NCBI GenBank assembly: GCA_032718475.1
Contig: JAUCBJ010008752.1
Coordinates: 1-37,832, forward strand
Reading direction: 5' to 3'
Origin: Nemertoderma westbladi
Lineage: Eukaryota > Xenacoelomorpha > Nemertodermatida > Nemertodermatidae
Length of the DNA stretch: 37,832 bases
The position numbers and the translations under genes are program-made. Each line of letters starts with the position of its first letter. Positions within the stretch are counted from its first letter, which is position 1. Below are positions 19,741 through 34,400 of this stretch, one piece after another. A model generated the notes under the pieces. That model was given only the letters and a program-made list of their open reading frames with translations. It was not told the DNA's origin and searched no databases.

Positions 19741-22700
19741 AAGTTATTAGTTGGATAACACCAAAGTAAGTTATTAGTTGGATAACACTAAAGTAAGTTA
19801 TTAGTTGGATAACACCAAAGTAATTTAATATTTGGATAACACCAAAGTAATTTAATAGTTGGATAACACCATTTAAGTAATTTATTAGTTGGATAACACC
19901 AAAGTAAGTTATTAGTTGGATAACACCAAAGTAAGTTATTAGTTCGATAACACCAAAGCAATTTTATATTTGGATAACATCAAAGTAGTTTAGTATTTGG
20001 ATAACTCCAAATTATTTAATAGTTGGATAACACCAAAGTAAGTTATTAGTTGGATAACACCAAAGTAAGTTAATAGTTGGATAACACCAAAGTAAGTTAT
20101 TAGTTTGATAACACTAAAGTAAGTTATTAGTTGGATAACACCAAAGTAATTTAATATTTGGATAACACCAAATTATTTATTAGTTGGATAACACAAAAGT
20201 AATTTATTAGTTGGATAACACAAAAGTAAGTTAATAGTTGGATAACACCAAAGTAAGTTATTAGTTTGATAACACCAAAGTAAGTTAATAGTTGGATAAC
20301 ACCAAAGTAATTTAATATTTGGATAACACCAAATTATTTATTAGTTGGATAACACCAAAGTAAGTTATTAGTTGGATAACACCAAAGTAAGTTATTAGTT
20401 TGATAACACTAAAGTAAGTTATTAGTTGGATAACACCAAAGTAATTTAATATTTGGATAACACCAAATTATTTATTAGTTGGATAACACAAAAGTAATTT
20501 ATTAGTTGGATAACACAAAAGTAAGTTAATAGTTGGATAACACCAAAGTAAGTTATTAGTTTGATAACACCAAAGTAAGTTAATAGTTGGATAACACCAA
20601 AGTAATTTAATATTTGGATAACACCAAATTATTTATTAGTTGGATAACACCAAAGTAAGTTATTAGTTGGATAACACTAAAGTAAGTTATTAGTTGGATA
20701 ACACCAAAGTAATTTAATATTTGGATAACACCAAAGTAATTTAATAGTTGGATAACACCATTTAAGTAATTTATTAGTTGGATAACACCAAAGTAAGTTA
20801 TTAGTTGGATAACACCAAAGCAATTTTATATTTGGATAACACCATTTAAGTAATTTATTAGTTGGATAACACCAAAGTAAGTTATTAGTTGGATAACACC
20901 AAAGTAAGTTAATAGTTGGATAACACCAAAGTAATTTAATATTTTGATAACACCAAATTATTTATTAGTTGGATAACACCAAAGCAAGTTATTAGTTGGA
21001 TAACACCAAAGTAAGTTATTAGTTGGATAACACCAAAGTAAGTTAATAGTTGGATAACACCAAAGTAATTTAATATTTGGATAACACCAAAGTAATTTAT
21101 TAATTGGATAACACCAAAGTAATTTATTAGTTGGATAACACAAAAGTAATTTATTAGTTGGATAACACAAAAGTAAGTTAATAGTTGGATAACACCAAAG
21201 TAAGTTATTAGTTTGATAACACCAAAGTAAGTTAATAGTTGGATAACACCAAAGTAATTTAATATTTGGATAACACCAAATTATTTATTAGTTGGATAAC
21301 ACCAAAGTAATTTATTAGTTGGATAACACCAAAGTAAGTTATTAGTTGGATAACACCAAAGTAAGTTAATAGTTGGATAACACCAAAGTAATTTAATATT
21401 TGGATAACACCAAAGTAATTTATTAGTTGGATAACACCAAAGTAAGTTAATAGTTGGATAACACCAAAGTAATTTAATATTTGGATAACACCAAAGTAAT
21501 TTATTAGTTGGATAACACCAAAGTAAGTTATTAGTTTGATAACACCAAAGTAAGTTACTAGTTGGATAACACCAAAGTAATTTACTAGTTGGATAACCCA
21601 AAAGTAATTTATTAGTTGGATAACACAAAAGTAATTTATTAGTTGGATAACACCAAAGTAAGTTACTAGTTGGATAACGCCAAAGTAATTTATTAGTTGG
21701 ATAACACAAAAGTAAGTTACTAGTTGGATAACACCAAAGTAAGTTACTAGTTGGATAACCCAAAAGTAATTTATTGGTTGGATAACACCAAAGTAAGTTA
21801 CTAGTTGGATAACCCAAAAGTAATTTATTAGTTGGATAACACCAAAGTAAGTTACTAGTTGGATAACGCCAAAGTAATTTATTAGTTGGATAACACAAAA
21901 GTAAGTTACTAGTTGGATAACACCAAAGTAAGTTACTAGTTGGATAACCCAAAAGTAATTTATTGGTTGGATAACACCAAAGTAAGTTACTAGTTGGATA
22001 ACGCCAAAGTAATTTATTAGTTGGATAACACAAAAGTAAGTTACTAGTTGGATAACACCAAAGTAATTTAATATTTGGATAACACCAAATTATTTATTAG
22101 TTGGATAACACCAAAGTAAGTTATTAGTTGGATAACACTAAAGTAAGTTATTAGTTGGATAACACCAAAGTAATTTAATATTTGGATAACACCAAAGTAA
22201 TTTAATAGTTGGATAACACCATTTAAGTAATTTATTAGTTGGATAACACCAAAGTAAGTTAATAGTTGGATAACACCAAAGTAATTTAATATTTTGATAA
22301 CACCAAATTATTTATTAGTTGGATAACACAAAAGTAAGTTACTAGTTGGATAACACCAAAGTAAGTTACTAGTTGGATAACCCAAAAGTAATTTATTGGT
22401 TGGATAACACCAAAGTAAGTTACTAGTTGGATAACCCAAAAGTAATTTATTAGTTGGATAACACCAAAGTAAGTTACTAGTTGGATAACGCCAAAGTAAT
22501 TTATTAGTTGGATAACACAAAAGTAAGTTACTAGTTGGATAACACCAAAGTAAGTTACTAGTTGGATAACCCAAAAGTAATTTATTGGTTGGATAACACC
22601 AAAGTAAGTTACTAGTTGGATAACGCCAAAGTAATTTATTAGTTGGATAACACAAAAGTAAGTTACTAGTTGGATAACACCAAAGTAATTTAATATTTGG

Positions 22701-24725
22701 ATAACACCAAATTATTTATTAGTTGGATAACACCAAAGTAAGTTATTAGTTGGATAACACTAAAGTAAGTTATTAGTTGGATAACACCAAAGTAATTTAA
22801 TATTTGGATAACACCAAAGTAATTTAATAGTTGGATAACACCATTTAAGTAATTTATTAGTTGGATAACACCAAAGTAAGTTAATAGTTGGATAACACCA
22901 AAGTAATTTAATATTTTGATAACACCAAATTATTTATTAGTTGGATAACACCAAAGTAAGTTATTAGTTGGATAACACCAAAGTAAGTTATTAGTTGGAT
23001 AACACCAAAGTAAGTTAATAGTTGGATAACACCAAAGTAATTTAATATTTGGATAACACCAAAGTAATTTATTAATTGGATAACACCAAAGTAATTTATT
23101 AGTTGGATAACACAAAAGTAATTTATTAGTTGGATAACACAAAAGTAAGTTAATAGTTGGATAACACCAAAGTAAGTTATTAGTTTGATAACACCAAAGT
23201 AAGTTAATAGTTGGATAACACCAAAGTAATTTAATATTTGGATAACACCAAATTATTTATTAGTTGGATAACACCAAAGTAATTTATTAGTTGGATAACA
23301 CCAAAGTAAGTTATTATTTGGATAACACCAAAGTAATTTAATATTTGGATAACACCAAAGTAATTTAATAGTTGGATAACACCATTTAAGTAATTTATTA
23401 GTTGGATAACACCAAAGTAAGTTACTAGTTGGATAACACCAAATTATTTATTAGTTGGATAACACAAAAGTAAGTTACTAGTTGGATAACACCAAATTAT
23501 TTATTAGTTGGATAACACCAAAGTAAGTTATTAGTTGGATAACACCAAAGTAAGTTAATAGTTGGATAACACCAAATTAATTTAATATTTGGATAACACC
23601 AAAGTAAGTTATTATTTGGATAACACCAAAGTAATTTAATATTTGGATAACACCAAATTATTTATTAGTTGGATAACACCAAAGTAAGTTATTAGTTGGA
23701 TAACACTAAAGTAAGTTATTAGTTGGATAACACCAAAGTAATTTAATATTTGGATAACACCAAAGTAATTTAATAGTTGGATAACACCATTTAAGTAATT
23801 TATTAGTTGGATAACACCAAAGTAAGTTATTAGTTGGATAACACCAAAGTAAGTTATTAGTTCGATAACACCAAAGCAATTTTATATTTGGATAACATCA
23901 AAGTAATTTATTAGTTGGATAACACTAAAGTAATTTATTAGTTGGATAACACCAAAGTAATTTATTAGTTGGATAACACTAAAGTAAGTTACTAGTTGGA
24001 TAACACCAAATTATTTATTAGTTGGATAACACCAAAGTAAGTTATTAGTTGGATAACACCAAAGTAAGTTATTAGTTGGATAACACAAAAGTAATTTATT
24101 AGTTGGATAACACCAAAGTAATTTATTAGTTGGATAACACCAAAGTAAGTTATTAGTTGGATAACACCAAAGTAATTTATTAGTTGGATAACACTAAAGT
24201 AAGTTACTAGTTGGATAACACCAAATTATTTATTAGTTGGATAACACCAAAGTAAGTTATTAGTTGGATAACACCAAAGTAAGTTATTAGTTGGATAACA
24301 CTAAAGTAAGTTATTAGTTGGATAACACCAAAGTAATTTAATATTTGGATAACACCAAAGTAATTTAATAGTTGGATAACACCATTTAAGTAATTTATTA
24401 GTTGGATAACACCAAAGTAAGTTATTAGTTGGATAACACCAAAGCAATTTTATATTTGGATAACACCATTTAAGTAATTTATTAGTTGGATAACACCAAA
24501 GTAAGTTATTAGTTGGATAACACCAAAGTAAGTTAATAGTTGGATAACACCAAAGTAATTTAATATTTTGATAACACCAAATTATTTATTAGTTGGATAA
24601 CACCAAAGCAAGTTATTAGTTGGATAACACCAAAGTAAGTTATTAGTTGGATAACACCAAAGTAAGTTAATAGTTGGATAACACCAAAGTAATTTAATAT
24701 TTGGATAACACCAAAGTAATTTATT
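19741..24725 (+). repeat. Satellite large higher-order unit, copy 2, with a 622-bp extra block
   Basis: Follows copy 1 at offset 5188 up to about 22,307, including the TTCGAT mark at 19943 and the cluster at 21281-22033, whose translation is identical over 250 codons to that at 16093-16845. Then 622 bp (22308-22929) repeat 21686-22307, after which the offset to copy 1 becomes 5810 (TTCGAT mark at 23861). Confidence 0.85.
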
Positions 24726-27700
24726 AGTTGGATAACACAAAAGTAATTTATTAGTTGGATAACACAAAAGTAAGTTAATAGTTGGATAACACCAAAGTAA
24801 GTTATTAGTTTGATAACACCAAAGTAAGTTAATAGTTGGATAACACCAAAGTAATTTAATATTTGGATAACACCAAATTATTTATTAGTTGGATAACACC
24901 AAAGTAAGTTATTAGTTGGATAACACTAAAGTAAGTTATTAGTTGGATAACACCAAAGTAATTTAATATTTGGATAACACCAAAGTAATTTAATAGTTGG
25001 ATAACACCATTTAAGTAATTTATTAGTTGGATAACACCAAAGTAAGTTATTAGTTGGATAACACCAAAGCAATTTTATATTTGGATAACACCATTTAAGT
25101 AATTTATTAGTTGGATAACACCAAAGTAAGTTATTAGTTGGATAACACCAAAGTAAGTTAATAGTTGGATAACACCAAAGTAATTTAATATTTTGATAAC
25201 ACCAAATTATTTATTAGTTGGATAACACCAAAGCAAGTTATTAGTTGGATAACACCAAAGTAAGTTATTAGTTGGATAACACCAAAGTAAGTTAATAGTT
25301 GGATAACACCAAAGTAATTTAATATTTGGATAACACCAAAGTAATTTATTAATTGGATAACACCAAAGTAATTTATTAGTTGGATAACACAAAAGTAATT
25401 TATTAGTTGGATAACACAAAAGTAAGTTAATAGTTGGATAACACCAAAGTAAGTTATTAGTTTGATAACACCAAAGTAAGTTAATAGTTGGATAACACCA
25501 AAGTAATTTAATATTTGGATAACACCAAATTATTTATTAGTTGGATAACACCAAAGTAATTTATTAGTTGGATAACACCAAAGTAAGTTATTAGTTGGAT
25601 AACACCAAAGTAAGTTAATAGTTGGATAACACCAAAGTAATTTAATATTTGGATAACACCAAAGTAATTTATTAGTTGGATAACACCAAAGTAAGTTAAT
25701 AGTTGGATAACACCAAAGTAATTTAATATTTGGATAACACCAAAGTAATTTATTAGTTGGATAACACCAAAGTAAGTTATTAGTTTGATAACACCAAAGT
25801 AAGTTACTAGTTGGATAACACCAAAGTAATTTACTAGTTGGATAACCCAAAAGTAATTTATTAGTTGGATAACACAAAAGTAATTTATTAGTTGGATAAC
25901 ACCAAAGTAAGTTACTAGTTGGATAACGCCAAAGTAATTTATTAGTTGGATAACACAAAAGTAAGTTACTAGTTGGATAACACCAAAGTAAGTTACTAGT
26001 TGGATAACCCAAAAGTAATTTATTGGTTGGATAACACCAAAGTAAGTTACTAGTTGGATAACCCAAAAGTAATTTATTAGTTGGATAACACCAAAGTAAG
26101 TTACTAGTTGGATAACGCCAAAGTAATTTATTAGTTGGATAACACAAAAGTAAGTTACTAGTTGGATAACACCAAAGTAAGTTACTAGTTGGATAACCCA
26201 AAAGTAATTTATTGGTTGGATAACACCAAAGTAAGTTACTAGTTGGATAACGCCAAAGTAATTTATTAGTTGGATAACACAAAAGTAAGTTACTAGTTGG
26301 ATAACACCAAAGTAATTTAATATTTGGATAACACCAAATTATTTATTAGTTGGATAACACCAAAGTAAGTTATTAGTTGGATAACACTAAAGTAAGTTAT
26401 TAGTTGGATAACACCAAAGTAATTTAATATTTGGATAACACCAAAGTAATTTAATAGTTGGATAACACCATTTAAGTAATTTATTAGTTGGATAACACCA
26501 AAGTAAGTTAATAGTTGGATAACACCAAAGTAATTTAATATTTTGATAACACCAAATTATTTATTAGTTGGATAACACCAAAGTAAGTTATTAGTTGGAT
26601 AACACCAAAGTAAGTTATTAGTTGGATAACACCAAAGTAAGTTAATAGTTGGATAACACCAAAGTAATTTAATATTTGGATAACACCAAAGTAATTTATT
26701 AATTGGATAACACCAAAGTAATTTATTAGTTGGATAACACAAAAGTAATTTATTAGTTGGATAACACAAAAGTAAGTTAATAGTTGGATAACACCAAAGT
26801 AAGTTATTAGTTTGATAACACCAAAGTAAGTTAATAGTTGGATAACACCAAAGTAATTTAATATTTGGATAACACCAAATTATTTATTAGTTGGATAACA
26901 CCAAAGTAATTTATTAGTTGGATAACACCAAAGTAAGTTATTATTTGGATAACACCAAAGTAATTTAATATTTGGATAACACCAAAGTAATTTAATAGTT
27001 GGATAACACCATTTAAGTAATTTATTAGTTGGATAACACCAAAGTAAGTTACTAGTTGGATAACACCAAATTATTTATTAGTTGGATAACACAAAAGTAA
27101 GTTACTAGTTGGATAACACCAAATTATTTATTAGTTGGATAACACCAAAGTAAGTTATTAGTTGGATAACACCAAAGTAAGTTAATAGTTGGATAACACC
27201 AAATTAATTTAATATTTGGATAACACCAAAGTAAGTTATTATTTGGATAACACCAAAGTAATTTAATATTTGGATAACACCAAATTATTTATTAGTTGGA
27301 TAACACCAAAGTAAGTTATTAGTTGGATAACACTAAAGTAAGTTATTAGTTGGATAACACCAAAGTAATTTAATATTTGGATAACACCAAAGTAATTTAA
27401 TAGTTGGATAACACCATTTAAGTAATTTATTAGTTGGATAACACCAAAGTAAGTTATTAGTTGGATAACACCAAAGTAAGTTATTAGTTCGATAACACCA
27501 AAGCAATTTTATATTTGGATAACATCAAAGTAATTTATTAGTTGGATAACACTAAAGTAATTTATTAGTTGGATAACACCAAAGTAATTTATTAGTTGGA
27601 TAACACTAAAGTAAGTTACTAGTTGGATAACACCAAATTATTTATTAGTTGGATAACACCAAAGTAAGTTATTAGTTGGATAACACCAAAGTAAGTTATT

Positions 27701-28420
27701 AGTTGGATAACACAAAAGTAATTTATTAGTTGGATAACACCAAAGTAATTTATTAGTTGGATAACACCAAAGTAAGTTATTAGTTGGATAACACCAAAGT
27801 AATTTATTAGTTGGATAACACTAAAGTAAGTTACTAGTTGGATAACACCAAATTATTTATTAGTTGGATAACACCAAAGTAAGTTATTAGTTGGATAACA
27901 CCAAAGTAAGTTATTAGTTGGATAACACTAAAGTAAGTTATTAGTTGGATAACACCAAAGTAATTTAATATTTGGATAACACCAAAGTAATTTAATAGTT
28001 GGATAACACCATTTAAGTAATTTATTAGTTGGATAACACCAAAGTAAGTTATTAGTTGGATAACACCAAAGCAATTTTATATTTGGATAACACCATTTAA
28101 GTAATTTATTAGTTGGATAACACCAAAGTAAGTTATTAGTTGGATAACACCAAAGTAAGTTAATAGTTGGATAACACCAAAGTAATTTAATATTTTGATA
28201 ACACCAAATTATTTATTAGTTGGATAACACCAAAGCAAGTTATTAGTTGGATAACACCAAAGTAAGTTATTAGTTGGATAACACCAAAGTAAGTTAATAG
28301 TTGGATAACACCAAAGTAATTTAATATTTGGATAACACCAAAGTAATTTATTAATTGGATAACACCAAAGTAATTTATTAGTTGGATAACACAAAAGTAA
28401 TTTATTAGTTGGATAACACA
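24725..28420 (+). repeat. Satellite large higher-order unit, copy 3
   Basis: Begins at a junction near 24,725 where the alignment switches to sequence 4249 bp upstream in copy 2. The cluster at 25530-26282 again has a translation identical to the first two. Copy 3 lacks the 622-bp extra block, and its offset to copy 1 is 9437 (TTCGAT mark at 27488 against 18051). Confidence 0.85.
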
Positions 28421-31400
28421 AAAGTAAGTTAATAGTTGGATAACACCAAAGTAAGTTATTAGTTTGATAACACCAAAGTAAGTTAATAGTTGGATAACAC
28501 CAAAGTAATTTAATATTTGGATAACACCAAATTATTTATTAGTTGGATAACACCAAAGTAATTTATTAGTTGGATAACACCAAAGTAAGTTATTAGTTGG
28601 ATAACACCAAAGTAAGTTAATAGTTGGATAACACCAAAGTAATTTAATATTTGGATAACACCAAAGTAATTTATTAGTTGGATAACACCAAAGTAAGTTA
28701 ATAGTTGGATAACACCAAAGTAATTTAATATTTGGATAACACCAAAGTAATTTATTAGTTGGATAACACCAAAGTAAGTTATTAGTTTGATAACACCAAA
28801 GTAAGTTACTAGTTGGATAACACCAAAGTAATTTACTAGTTGGATAACCCAAAAGTAATTTATTATTTGGATAACACAAAAGTAATTTATTAGTTGGATA
28901 TGGATAACCCAAAAGTAATTTATTAGTTGGATAACACCAAAGTAAGTTACTAGTTGGATAACGCCAAAGTAATTTATTAGTTGGATAACACAAAAGTAAG
29001 TTACTAGTTGGATAACACCAAAGTAAGTTACTAGTTGGATAACCCAAAAGTAATTTATTGGTTGGATAACACCAAAGTAAGTTACTAGTTGGATAACGCC
29101 AAAGTAATTTATTAGTTGGATAACACAAAAGTAAGTTACTAGTTGGATAACACCAAAGTAATTTAATATTTGGATAACACCAAATTATTTATTAGTTGGA
29201 TAACACCAAAGTAAGTTATTAGTTGGATAACACTAAAGTAAGTTATTAGTTGGATAACACCAAAGTAATTTAATATTTGGATAACACCAAAGTAATTTAA
29301 TAGTTGGATAACACCATTTAAGTAATTTATTAGTTGGATAACACCAAAGTAAGTTAATAGTTGGATAACACCAAAGTAATTTAATATTTTGATAACACCA
29401 AATTATTTATTAGTTGGATAACACCAAAGTAAGTTATTAGTTGGATAACACCAAAGTAAGTTATTAGTTGGATAACACCAAAGTAAGTTAATAGTTGGAT
29501 AACACCAAAGTAATTTAATATTTGGATAACACCAAAGTAATTTATTAATTGGATAACACCAAAGTAATTTATTAGTTGGATAACACAAAAGTAATTTATT
29601 AGTTGGATAACACAAAAGTAAGTTAATAGTTGGATAACACCAAAGTAAGTTATTAGTTTGATAACACCAAAGTAAGTTAATAGTTGGATAACACCAAAGT
29701 AATTTAATATTTGGATAACACCAAATTATTTATTAGTTGGATAACACCAAAGTAATTTATTATTTGGATAACACCAAAGTAAGTTATTAGTTGGATAACA
29801 CCAAAGTAAGTTAATAGTTGGATAACACCAAAGTAATTTAATATTTGGATAACACCAAAGTAATTTATTAGTTGGATAACACCAAAGTAAGTTAATAGTT
29901 GTATAACACCAAAGTAATTTAATATTTGGATAACACCAAAGTAATTTATTAGTTGGATAACACCAAAGTAAGTTATTAGTTTGATAACACCAAAGTAAGT
30001 TACTAGTTGGATAACACCAAAGTAATTTACTAGTTGGATAACCCAAAAGTAATTTATTAGTTGGATAACACAAAAGTAATTTATTAGTTGGATATGGATA
30101 ACCCAAAAGTAATTTATTAGTTGGATAACACCAAAGTAAGTTACTAGTTGGATAACGCCAAAGTAATTTATTAGTTGGATAACACAAAAGTAAGTTACTA
30201 GTTGGATAACACCAAAGTAAGTTACTAGTTGGATAACCCAAAAGTAATTTATTGGTTGGATAACACCAAAGTAAGTTACTAGTTGGATAACGCCAAAGTA
30301 ATTTATTAGTTGGATAACATAAAAGTAAGTTACTAGTTGGATAACACCAAAGTAATTTAATATTTGGATAACACCAAATTATTTATTAGTTGGATAACAC
30401 CAAAGTAAGTTATTAGTTGGATAACACTAAAGTAAGTTATTAGTTGGATAACACCAAAGTAATTTAATATTTGGATAACACCAAAGTAATTTAATAGTTG
30501 GATAACACCATTTAAGTAATTTATTAGTTGGATAACACCAAAGTAAGTTATTAGTTGGATAACACCAAAGCAATTTTATATTTGGATAACACCATTTAAG
30601 TAATTTATTAGTTGGATAACACCAAAGTAAGTTATTAGTTGGATAACACCAAAGTAAGTTAATAGTTGGATAACACCAAAGTAATTTAATATTTTGATAA
30701 CACCAAATTATTTATTAGTTGGATAACACCAAAGTAAGTTATTAGTTGGATAACACCAAAGTAAGTTATTAGTTGGATAACACCAAAGTAAGTTAATAGT
30801 TGGATAACACCAAAGTAATTTAATATTTGGATAACACCAAAGTAATTTATTAATTGGATAACACCAAAGTAATTTATTAGTTGGATAACACAAAAGTAAT
30901 TTATTAGTTGGATAACACAAAAGTAAGTTAATAGTTGGATAACACCAAAGTAAGTTATTAGTTTGATAACACCAAAGTAAGTTATTAGTTGGATAACACC
31001 AAAGCAATTTTATATTTGGATAACACCATTTAAGTAATTTATTAGTTGGATAACACCAAAGTAAGTTATTAGTTGGATAACACCAAAGTAAGTTAATAGT
31101 TGGATAACACCAAAGTAATTTAATATTTTGATAACACCAAATTATTTATTAGTTGGATAACACCAAAGCAAGTTATTAGTTGGATAACACCAAAGTAAGT
31201 TATTAGTTGGATAACACCAAAGTAAGTTAATAGTTGGATAACACCAAAGTAATTTAATATTTGGATAACACCAAAGTAATTTATTAATTGGATAACACCA
31301 AAGTAATTTATTAGTTGGATAACACAAAAGTAATTTATTAGTTGGATAACACAAAAGTAAGTTAATAGTTGGATAACACCAAAGTAAGTTATTAGTTTGA

Positions 31401-34400
31401 TAACACCAAAGTAAGTTAATAGTTGGATAACACCAAAGTAATTTAATATTTGGATAACACCAAATTATTTATTAGTTGGATAACACCAAAGTAATTTATT
31501 AGTTGGATAACACCAAAGTAAGTTATTAGTTGGATAACACCAAAGTAAGTTAATAGTTGGATAACACCAAAGTAATTTAATATTTGGATAACACCAAAGT
31601 AATTTATTAGTTGGATAACACCAAAGTAAGTTAATAGTTGGATAACACCAAAGTAATTTAATATTTGGATAACACCAAAGTAATTTATTAGTTGGATAAC
31701 ACCAAAGTAAGTTATTAGTTTGATAACACCAAAGTAAGTTACTAGTTGGATAACACCAAAGTAATTTACTAGTTGGATAACCCAAAAGTAATTTATTATT
31801 TGGATAACACAAAAGTAATTTATTAGTTGGATATGGATAACCCAAAAGTAATTTATTAGTTGGATAACACCAAAGTAAGTTACTAGTTGGATAACGCCAA
31901 AGTAATTTATTAGTTGGATAACACAAAAGTAAGTTACTAGTTGGATAACACCAAAGTAAGTTACTAGTTGGATAACCCAAAAGTAATTTATTGGTTGGAT
32001 AACACCAAAGTAAGTTACTAGTTGGATAACGCCAAAGTAATTTATTAGTTGGATAACACAAAAGTAAGTTACTAGTTGGATAACACCAAAGTAATTTAAT
32101 ATTTGGATAACACCAAATTATTTATTAGTTGGATAACACCAAAGTAAGTTATTAGTTGGATAACACTAAAGTAAGTTATTAGTTGGATAACACCAAAGTA
32201 ATTTAATATTTGGATAACACCAAAGTAATTTAATAGTTGGATAACACCATTTAAGTAATTTATTAGTTGGATAACACCAAAGTAAGTTAATAGTTGGATA
32301 ACACCAAAGTAATTTAATATTTTGATAACACCAAATTATTTATTAGTTGGATAACACCAAAGTAAGTTATTAGTTGGATAACACCAAAGTAAGTTATTAG
32401 TTGGATAACACCAAAGTAAGTTAATAGTTGGATAACACCAAAGTAATTTAATATTTGGATAACACCAAAGTAATTTATTAATTGGATAACACCAAAGTAA
32501 TTTATTAGTTGGATAACACAAAAGTAATTTATTAGTTGGATAACACAAAAGTAAGTTAATAGTTGGATAACACCAAAGTAAGTTATTAGTTTGATAACAC
32601 CAAAGTAAGTTAATAGTTGGATAACACCAAAGTAATTTAATATTTGGATAACACCAAATTATTTATTAGTTGGATAACACCAAAGTAATTTATTATTTGG
32701 ATAACACCAAAGTAAGTTATTAGTTGGATAACACCAAAGTAAGTTAATAGTTGGATAACACCAAAGTAATTTAATATTTGGATAACACCAAAGTAATTTA
32801 TTAGTTGGATAACACCAAAGTAAGTTAATAGTTGTATAACACCAAAGTAATTTAATATTTGGATAACACCAAAGTAATTTATTAGTTGGATAACACCAAA
32901 GTAAGTTATTAGTTTGATAACACCAAAGTAAGTTACTAGTTGGATAACACCAAAGTAATTTACTAGTTGGATAACCCAAAAGTAATTTATTAGTTGGATA
33001 ACACAAAAGTAATTTATTAGTTGGATATGGATAACCCAAAAGTAATTTATTAGTTGGATAACACCAAAGTAAGTTACTAGTTGGATAACGCCAAAGTAAT
33101 TTATTAGTTGGATAACACAAAAGTAAGTTACTAGTTGGATAACACCAAAGTAAGTTACTAGTTGGATAACCCAAAAGTAATTTATTGGTTGGATAACACC
33201 AAAGTAAGTTACTAGTTGGATAACGCCAAAGTAATTTATTAGTTGGATAACACAAAAGTAAGTTACTAGTTGGATAACACCAAAGTAATTTAATATTTGG
33301 ATAACACCAAATTATTTATTAGTTGGATAACACCAAAGTAAGTTATTAGTTGGATAACACTAAAGTAAGTTATTAGTTGGATAACACCAAAGTAATTTAA
33401 TATTTGGATAACACCAAAGTAATTTAATAGTTGGATAACACCATTTAAGTAATTTATTAGTTGGATAACACCAAAGTAAGTTATTAGTTGGATAACACCA
33501 AAGCAATTTTATATTTGGATAACACCATTTAAGTAATTTATTAGTTGGATAACACCAAAGTAAGTTATTAGTTGGATAACACCAAAGTAAGTTAATAGTT
33601 GGATAACACCAAAGTAATTTAATATTTTGATAACACCAAATTATTTATTAGTTGGATAACACCAAAGTAAGTTATTAGTTGGATAACACCAAAGTAAGTT
33701 ATTAGTTGGATAACACCAAAGTAAGTTAATAGTTGGATAACACCAAAGTAATTTAATATTTGGATAACACCAAAGTAATTTATTAATTGGATAACACCAA
33801 AGTAATTTATTAGTTGGATAACACAAAAGTAATTTATTAGTTGGATAACACAAAAGTAAGTTAATAGTTGGATAACACCAAAGTAAGTTATTAGTTTGAT
33901 AACACCAAAGTAAGTTAATAGTTGGATAACACCAAAGTAATTTAATATTTGGATAACACCAAATTATTTATTAGTTGGATAACACCAAAGTAATTTATTA
34001 GTTGGATAACACCAAAGTAAGTTATTAGTTGGATAACACCAAAGTAAGTTAATAGTTGGATAACACCAAAGTAATTTAATATTTGGATAACACCAAAGTA
34101 ATTTATTAGTTGGATAACACCAAAGTAAGTTAATAGTTGGATAACACCAAAGTAATTTAATATTTGGATAACACCAAAGTATTTTATTAGTTGGATAACA
34201 CCAAAGTAAGTTATTAGTTTGATAACACCAAAGTAAGTTACTAGTTGGATAACACCAAAGTAATTTACTAGTTGGATAACCCAAAAGTAATTTATTAGTT
34301 GGATAACACAAAAGTAATTTATTAGTTGGATATGGATAACCCAAAAGTAATTTATTAGTTGGATAACACCAAAGTAAGTTACTAGTTGGATAACGCCAAA

